From NCBI GenBank assembly GCA_021442155.1, contig CM038215.1, positions 5,914,976 through 5,978,975 on the forward strand: a stretch of DNA of 64,000 nt, written 5' to 3'. Numbering within the stretch: position 1 is the first letter of the stretch; every line of letters begins with the position of its first letter. This stretch comes from Cymbidium sinense. Its lineage: Eukaryota; Streptophyta; Magnoliopsida; Asparagales; Orchidaceae. The translations under genes were made by a program, and so were the position numbers. Positions 57,461-64,000 of the stretch are shown piece after piece. The notes below the pieces were generated by a model. The model did no database searches. It was not told where the DNA came from and worked only from the letters and a program-made list of their open reading frames with translations.

Positions 57461-58660
57461 TTTTTTTTTTGGTTTTTAGATTTAATTTTTTTTTATTTTT
57501 GATTTTTATTTTTATTAGGTTTAGGGTTTAGGGTTTATGGTTAAGGGTTTAAGGTATAGGGTTGTAGGTTTTTAGGGTTTAAGATTTAGGTTAGGGTTTT
57601 TTATTTTATTTATTTATTTTTTTTTGTAATTTTTAAACTAAGAAAACCTGTAGGTTTAAGTTTATTAAATTTATTTTTTATTTATTTTATCTTATGTTTT
57701 TTTTTATTTAGGTTTATTTTTTTTTATTTAGTTTAGTTTATTTATTTTAGGTTTATTTAATTTAGTTTAGGTTTTCTATTTTAGTTTATTTTTTTTAGGT
57801 TTAGGTTTCATTTAGGTTTAATTTTTACTTTAGTTTTATTTTATTTTATTATTGGTTTTATTTTTTTTTATTAGGTTTAGGTTTAGGTTTCACATTATTT
57901 TAAGGTTTAGGTTTTAGGTCTTTAGTTTATTTTAGGTTTATTTTTTTCAATTTAGGTTTAGGTTTATTTTAGTTTATTTTTATTTATTTAGTGTAGTTTA
58001 TTTTAGGTTTAGGATTATTTATTTTAGTTTTATTTTATTTATGTTTATTTTATTTTTTTATTTTAAATTTAGTTTTATTAGTTTAGGGTTTAGGTTTTAT
58101 TTTTAATTATTTTAGGATTATATTTTATTTATTTTAGTTTTATTTTATTTATATATTTTATTTATTTAGGTTTTATTTTTAGGTTTTATTTTTTTTTATT
58201 TTTAGGATTTATTTTAGGTTTTTTTTTTATTTTAGTTTTTTTATTTTTTATTTTATTTTATTTAGTTTTAATTTATTTATTTTTTATTTTATTTATTTTT
58301 TTTAGTTTAGTTCAAGTTTTATTTATTTTATTTTGTTTATTTAAAATTTTATATATTTAGGTTTAAGTTTAGGTTTTAATTTATGATTTTTATTTTTATT
58401 TTTTATTTAGGTATTTTTTTTTTATTTTATTTTGGTTTTTTAGTTTCTTTAGTAAGTTTAAGATTTAGGGTAGGGTTTATTTAGGGTTTGGGGTTTAGGT
58501 TTAGGTTTAGGGTTTAAGGTTTATTTTATGGTTTAGGGTTGGTTTAGGGTTTGGGTTTAGGATTTTGGGTTTGGGTTTGGGGTGGATTTTAAGGTTTAGG
58601 TCTAGGGGTTTATGAGGTTTTAGGTTTAGTAGTTTTTAAGTATAAGGTTTTGTTTTTTTT
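57461..58660 (+). repeat. Satellite unit after LINE C
   Basis: T-rich edge, TTTAGGG-like part (57515-57600), anchor-like TAAACTAAGAAAACCTGTAGG near 57637, T-rich part to about 58440, and TTTAGGG-like part with GGGTTTGG variants up to the GRP fragment. Confidence 0.85.
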
Positions 58661-58839
58661 TTTAACAGAGAACAAATTTATATTTAATATTTTTTCTTTT
58701 TGATTTCATCAACCAAGTAACACACCAAGTTTTCTAAGACACAAGCGATGACATTGATCAAAAATGAGCACACAAAGAATAAATCAAAAATCTTATATTA
58801 CTAGAACCATCTCTACCATAAAGACATAGTTCCATTAGC
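58661..58839 (-). pseudogene. GRP gene fragment 7, 3'UTR only
   Basis: Edge TTTAACAGAGAACAAATTT and the common 3'UTR with ACACAAGCGATGACATTGAT, up to TTCCATTAGCAG. The Gly-rich tail and RRM end are absent; TTTAGAGTTTAGGG follows directly. It is a deletion derivative of the same segment. Confidence 0.8.
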
Positions 58840-59842
58840 AGTTTAGAGTTTAGGGTCTTAGTGGTTTGGTTTTGGTGAGTGGGTTGAGGGTTGGGTGGGT
58901 TAATGATTGTGGTTTCTTTTAGTTTTTTTTATTTTATTTTTAAAAGTAAACCAGTTTTAGGTTTATTTATTTATTTTTATTTTATTACCATTTTAGTTTA
59001 GTTTATTCTTTATTTTATTTTTTATTTTAATTTAGTTTATTAATTTTTATTTTTTTTTATGGTTTTCATTTAAGTTTATTTTAGGTTTAGGTTTAGATTT
59101 AAGCTTATTTTGTAGTTTAGTTTTATTTTTTTAAGTTTTAATTTTATTTTTTAGGTTTGTTTTATTTTTTAGTTTAGGTTTAGTTTATTTTATTTTATTT
59201 TATTTTTATAGGTTTAGGTTTAGGTTGGGTTTATTTAGGTTTAGGTTTAGGTTTTATTTATTTTAGTTTAGTTTATTTTAATTTAGTTTAGGTTAATTTT
59301 ATTTTTTATTTTAGGTTTTTAAGTTTAGGTTGAGGTTTTATTTTTTTATTTATTATTTTTTTCTTTTAGGTTTATAGGTTTAGGTTTGTATTTAGCTTTA
59401 TTATATTATTTAGGTTTATTTTATTTTAAGTTTTAGTTTTTTTATTTTATTTTAGATTTTTTTTTTATTTATTTTTTTAAGTTTTATTTATTTTATTTTA
59501 TTTTAGTTTTATTTATTTATTTTATTTTTTAGTTTTAGTTTAGGTTTTATTTTATTTTATTATTTTATTTTATTTTAGGTTTTTTTATTTATTTTATTTT
59601 AGTTTTTATTTAGTTTAGGTTTTTATTTTAAGTTTTGGTTTATTTTATTTTATTTTGGGTTTAGGTTTTAGTTTAGGGTTTAGGGTTTAGGGTTTAGTTT
59701 AGGGTTTTAGGTTTAGTTTAGGGTTTTAAGGTTTAGGGTTTTAGGGTTTAGTTTTTTTTTTTTTTTATTGGGGTTTTGTTTAGGGTTTTATAGTCTAGGG
59801 TTCAACTTTTAGTATAGGGTTTAACATTTTTGGTTATTTTTT
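58840..59842 (+). repeat. Satellite unit between GRP fragments 7 and 8
   Basis: Short GGTTTGGTTTTGG-like stretch, an anchor-like TTAAAAGTAAACCAG near 58938, T-rich part, then TTTAGGG-like part (59655-59760). About 1.0 kb, one reduced unit. Confidence 0.85.
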
Positions 59843-60285
59843 TAATGAGAAAATTTTTAGATTCAACCTTTCTTCTTTTTGATTTCATTAATCAATTAAC
59901 ACACCTTATTTTCTAACACACAACCGATGACACAGATCCAAAATGAGCAAGCATAGAGTAATTCAAAAACCATAGATAACTAGAACTATCTCTACTATAA
60001 AGACACACTTCCATATGCAGCAGATTGGATCAATCATTCTTCAATTTCTTCAATTCCCATCAAAACTACCCTGGCCTCTTAAGTTGCAGGATCTACCATC
60101 ATATTTTTCTTTGCCATCATATTATTGCTACCACCTCCATAACCACCATTTCACCACCACCTCCATATCCATCAGACCTAGATCCCCACCACCATTGCGA
60201 GCTACCTTTTTTTACCTCCACTATACGATCTAGATTGATCTTAGTTGATGGTGATGTTCCTACTGTCAAGGTTCTAGAAATTCTT
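59843..60285 (-). pseudogene. GRP gene fragment 8
   Basis: Edge TTTAATGAGAAAATTTTTAG, 3'UTR with ACACAACCGATGACACAGATC, Gly-rich tail (60060-60200, CCACCACCTCCATA-rich on +) and RRM end up to TTCTAGAAATTCTTA near 60285. The tail carries insertions and deletions and is not open. Thr/Pro/His-rich + frames here (60015-60294) are complement artefacts of the tail. Confidence 0.8.
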
Positions 60286-63200
60286 ATGGTTTAGGTTTAT
60301 TAGATTAGAGGGTTTAGGTTTATCTTTTTAATATATTTAGTTACTGTAGCTTTAGGTTTTAGGTTTGGGGTTTAGGGTTAAGGTTTAGGGTTTTAGTGTT
60401 TGGGTTTTTTTGAGGTTTAGGGAAGGATTTAGTGGTTATGGTAGGTAGGTAGATTTAGGGTTTTAATAGGGTTTTTTAGGGTTTAGGTTGGATAGGGTTT
60501 AAGTTTTTAGTTTAGTTAGAGTGATTAGGTTGGGTTTTTTTTAGTAGGTTAGTTAAGATTTATGGGTAGTGGTAGATGGGTTTAGTTTATTTTAAGAGGG
60601 TCATTATTTAAGATTTAGGTTTTATATTTATTTTAGTTTATTAGTTTTTATTTATTTATTTTATTTATTTAAGTTTATTTTATAATATTTTATTTAGGTT
60701 TTATTTTTATGTTTATTATTTTATTTTAGGATTTTATAATTTATTTATTTTAGTTATTTTCTTATTTTATTTTAGGTTTAGTAGGTTTAGTTTAGTTTAT
60801 ATTTTATTTAATTTTATTTATAGGTTTTTTTATTTTATTAGATTTAATTAGTTTAGAGGTTTTAGGGTTTGGCCCAGGGCTTAGGATTTAGGTCATGTCT
60901 GGGGTTTTAGGGTTCAGGGTAGGAGGGCTCAGTGAGTTTATAAGTTTAGGGTCATGGTTTATTTTTATTCAGTCCGGATTGGGGTTATTTATTATTTATT
61001 TATTTTGTAAATCAAATAGGTCATTTAGTTTATTCTTTATATTTAGTATATATTGATTTTAATTATAGCTCAGGTTTATTTATCTTATTAGGTTTATTTA
61101 GTTAAGGGTTTATTTAGGTTGTGCTAGGTTTAGGGATGGGAAAGTTGATAGGGCCTTTTTAGTGGTTTAGTGGTGGAGGAGAGTCAGTTAGTCAGAGTTT
61201 AGTGGGGTTTATATTTTAAATTAAAAGCAAACCAAGGTTTTAATTTAGTTTATTTAATTTATTTTGAATAGTATTATTTATTTTAGTTTTATTTATTTTA
61301 TTTAGGTTTATTTTTTTAGTTTATTTTTTTTTTAGTTTAGGTTTATTTTTTTAGTTTTATTTTATTTTATTTTTTTAGTTATTTTATTTTATATGTACTT
61401 TTAGGTTTAATTTTATAAGTTTAGGTTTATGTATTTATTATTTTATAGTTTAGGTTTATTTAAGTTCATTTTATTTTATCCAGTTTAGGTTTAGTTTATT
61501 TTTAGGTTTAGTATTTATTTAGTATTTATTTAGTTTAGGGTTTAATATTTTATAGTTTTTTTTTTGTTAGTTTTAGTTTAATTATTTATTTTAGGTTTTA
61601 TTTTAGGTTTATTGAGTTTAGGTTTAATTTAGCTTTATTTATTTTATTTTATTATTTTATTTTATTTTATTTTATTTGGTTTTTATTTTTTTAATTTAGT
61701 TTAGGTTTTATTTATTTTTAATATATTTTATTATATTTTCTTTTAAGTTTAGGTTTAAGTTATTTTTCATTTATTTGGTTTTGGTTTTAGTTATTTTATT
61801 TTTATTTATTTAGTTTAAATTTTAGGTATGTATTTAAGGACGGTACGTTTGAGGTTTAGGATTTTTGGGTTTTGGGTTGTAGATTTTAGTGGTTTAGGGT
61901 TTATTTAGTTTAGGTTTAGTTTTTTTGTGGGGGTTTTTTAGCATTAGGGTTTTGAATTTTGGGTTTTATTTATTTTTTATTTTTATTTTTTAAATTAAGT
62001 AAATTGGTTTATGTTTATTTAGTTTATTTTATTTATTCTAGTTTATATTATTTTATTTTATTTTAGGTTTATTTTTATTTTTATTTAGTTTATTTATTTT
62101 AAGTTTATTTATTTTAGTTTATTTTTTAGTTTTAGGTTTAGGTTTATATTTATTCTTAATGTTTAGGCTGCATTTTCTATTTTTAGGTTTATGTTTAGGT
62201 TTTTTCGTTTATTTTTTTATGTTTAGGTTTATTTTTAGGAATTAATTTTTCGTTTAGATTTATGATTATTTTTAGTTTATTTTCTTTTATTTAGTTTAGG
62301 GTTTGGGTTTAGTATATTTTTGTTTTAAGTTTAAGTTTTATCTATTTTAGCATTGGTTTAGGTTTATTTTATTTTATTTTAAGTTTAGATTTTTTTAGTT
62401 TTGGGTTTAGTTTCATTTTATTATTTTTTAGGTTTATTTTTTTTAGGTTTATTTTATTTTATTTTATTTTATTTTAAGTTTATTTTTTTTATTTTTACTT
62501 TACTTTTTTATTTAGGTTTTTTATTTTTATGTTTACTTTATTTTTTAGTTTAGTTTAGGTTTTTATTTTTTTATTTTAGTTTAGTTTTTATTTTTTTATT
62601 TTTAGGTTTACGTTTAGGTTTAGATTTGGGTCATAGTTTAGGTTTTCATTTTATTTTATTTTATTTTATTATTTTATTTTGATTTAGGTTTTTTTCTTTA
62701 TTTTATTTATAGGTCTTATTTAGTTTAGGTTTAGGTTTTAAGTTTTAAGGTTTATTTTTTATTTTTATTTAGGTTTATTTATTTTTATTTATTTTATGTT
62801 TATTTACTTTAGTTGATTTTTTAGGTTTAGGTTTATTTCTTAGTTTAGTTTTATTTTTATTTTAGTTTTTAGTTTTTGGTTATATTTTTTATTTTTAGGT
62901 TTAGGTTTAGGTTTTTATTTAATTTTTTTAGGTTTAGGTTTTAGATTTTTATTTTTGGTTTATTTTTAGGTCTTATTTTATAGTTTAGGTTTAGGTTTAT
63001 TTTTAGCTTATTTTATTTATTATTTTAGCCTAGGTTTAGTTTATTTTAGGTTTAGTTTAGGTTTTTATTTATTTTGTTTAGTTTATTTTATTTTAGGTTT
63101 AGTTTTATTTTATTTTGTTTATTTTATGTTTAGGTTTTTTTTTGTTTTATTTTCAAGTATATTTTCTAGGTTTAGGTTCTTATTTAGTATTTATTTTATT

Positions 63201-64000
63201 TTATTTTAGGTTTATTTTATTTTTATTTTAAATTTAGTTTTTATTTTATTTAGGTTTTTTAATTTTAGGCTTATTTTATTTTTTAATTTATTTTATTTCT
63301 TTATTTATTTTATTTTAGTTTTTATTTTATTTTATTTTATTTTAGGTTTAGGTTTAGTATGTTTAGGTTTATGTTTAGGTTTTAGTTTAGTTTTATTTTA
63401 TTTATTTTAATTTAGGGTTAGGTTTATTTATTTATTTTAGTTTTAGATTTCATCCATAGGGTTTTAAATTTTTTAGAGTCAGTGAGTATAGGGTAGAATT
63501 TAGGGTTTAGGTTAGGGTTTATGATTTATTTATTTATTTTACTTTAGGTTTTATTTTAGTTTATTTTAAGGTGGTTTGTTTAGTTTATCTTTAGTTAGTT
63601 TTATTTTATTTTATTTTAGGTTATTTATTTTATTTTTTAAGTTTAAGTTTTTATTTTATTTTAAGGTTTTAGGTTTTAGGTTTTAGGTTTTATTAGGTTT
63701 ATTTAGTTTATTTATTTTATTTTATTTTATTTAGTTTAAGTTTATTTAGTTTATTTTAATTTTAGGTTTATTTTTTGTTTAGTTTATTTTAGTTTATGTT
63801 TAGGTTTATTTTATTTTGTTTATATTATTTTTTATTTTAGGTTTAGGTTTTCATTTTAGTTTAGGCATTTTATTATTTTTGTTTTATTTTAACTTTATTT
63901 TTTATGTTTAGTTTTTGTTTTATTTTATTTTAGGTAAATTATAATTTTAATTTTTTTATTTTACATTTAGTTTTGATTTTATTTATGTTTTTTATTCTTA
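60286..64000 (+). repeat. Satellite to the right edge of the window
   Basis: TTTAGGG-like part (60286-60560), T-rich stretches with anchors AAATTAAAAGCAAACC near 61217 and AAATTAAGTAAATTGG near 61992, and C-containing variant patches at about 60865-60965 and 61110-61205 (GGCCCAGGGC, GGCTCAGTGAG). From 62000 to the end it is mainly TTTATTTTA/TTTAGG words, with only short TTTAGGG runs (63490-63525). No GRP fragment, LINE or gene is visible in the last 3.7 kb. Confidence 0.85.

Overview
This window is nuclear DNA from a plant, most likely a seed plant with a large, repeat-rich genome. The evidence is plant-type telomere-like repeats (TTTAGGG and variants) over much of the window, fragments of a plant glycine-rich RNA-binding protein (GRP) gene, plant L1-type LINEs ending in an RNase H domain, and one very large Ty3/gypsy LTR retrotransposon. 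I found no intact host gene, no tRNA or rRNA gene and no CRISPR array. The species cannot be named from sequence alone.

The matrix is a degenerate, almost C-free satellite on the + strand. It alternates TTTAGGG-like stretches with T-rich stretches built from TTTAGG, TTTATT and TTTTA words. It is organised into units of about 1.2 kb or more; many T-rich parts open with a recognisable anchor close to AAATTAAGTAAACTGGTAGG (about 20 sites). It occupies most of 649-18931, then 24271-24850, 45142-45512, 47290-51908 and 57461-64000, always with the G-rich strand on +. Eight pieces of one GRP gene segment (C-terminal end of the RRM, Gly-rich tail and 3'UTR) sit inside the satellite, all on the minus strand and with similar boundaries: 9897-10390, 15354-15780, 17118-17602, 24851-24910 plus 44744-45141 (one copy split in two), 48154-48491, 50494-50911, 58661-58839 and 59843-60285. 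They look like components of a higher-order repeat rather than independent retrocopies. A separate 1.24 kb non-satellite segment is present twice (5661-6898 and 7352-8574).

Three L1-like LINEs lie in the satellite, all on the minus strand: 18932-24270 (5'-truncated; RT, zinc-binding region, RNase H, long 3'UTR), 45513-47289 (3'UTR only) and 51909-57460 (near full length; ORF1, endonuclease start, RT, RNase H, 3'UTR). A probable fourth fragment is at 1-648. All are inactive; both readable RT copies have Asn in place of the first Asp of the FADD box.

The middle of the window is one 19.8 kb Ty3/gypsy element (24911-44743), probably of the Tat/Ogre type, inserted on the + strand into a GRP copy, with a short target duplication (ACACC). 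Its LTRs are 5.0 kb (5') and 7.4 kb (3'); the difference is one block of about 2.4 kb present only in the 3' LTR. The interior holds a C-to-T decayed primer binding site, an array of about 14 small inverted repeats whose stems covary while their loops stay conserved (30336-31486), a reverse transcriptase remnant that lost its YVDD box, two (AT)n tracts, a zone of degenerate tandem repeats and a weak polypurine tract.

The order of events can be read from the nesting: satellite with GRP segments first, LINE insertions into the satellite, and the large LTR element into one GRP segment. The most unusual item is the covarying hairpin array in the leader of the LTR element, followed by the GRP/telomere-like higher-order repeat and the orientation-consistent LINE insertions.
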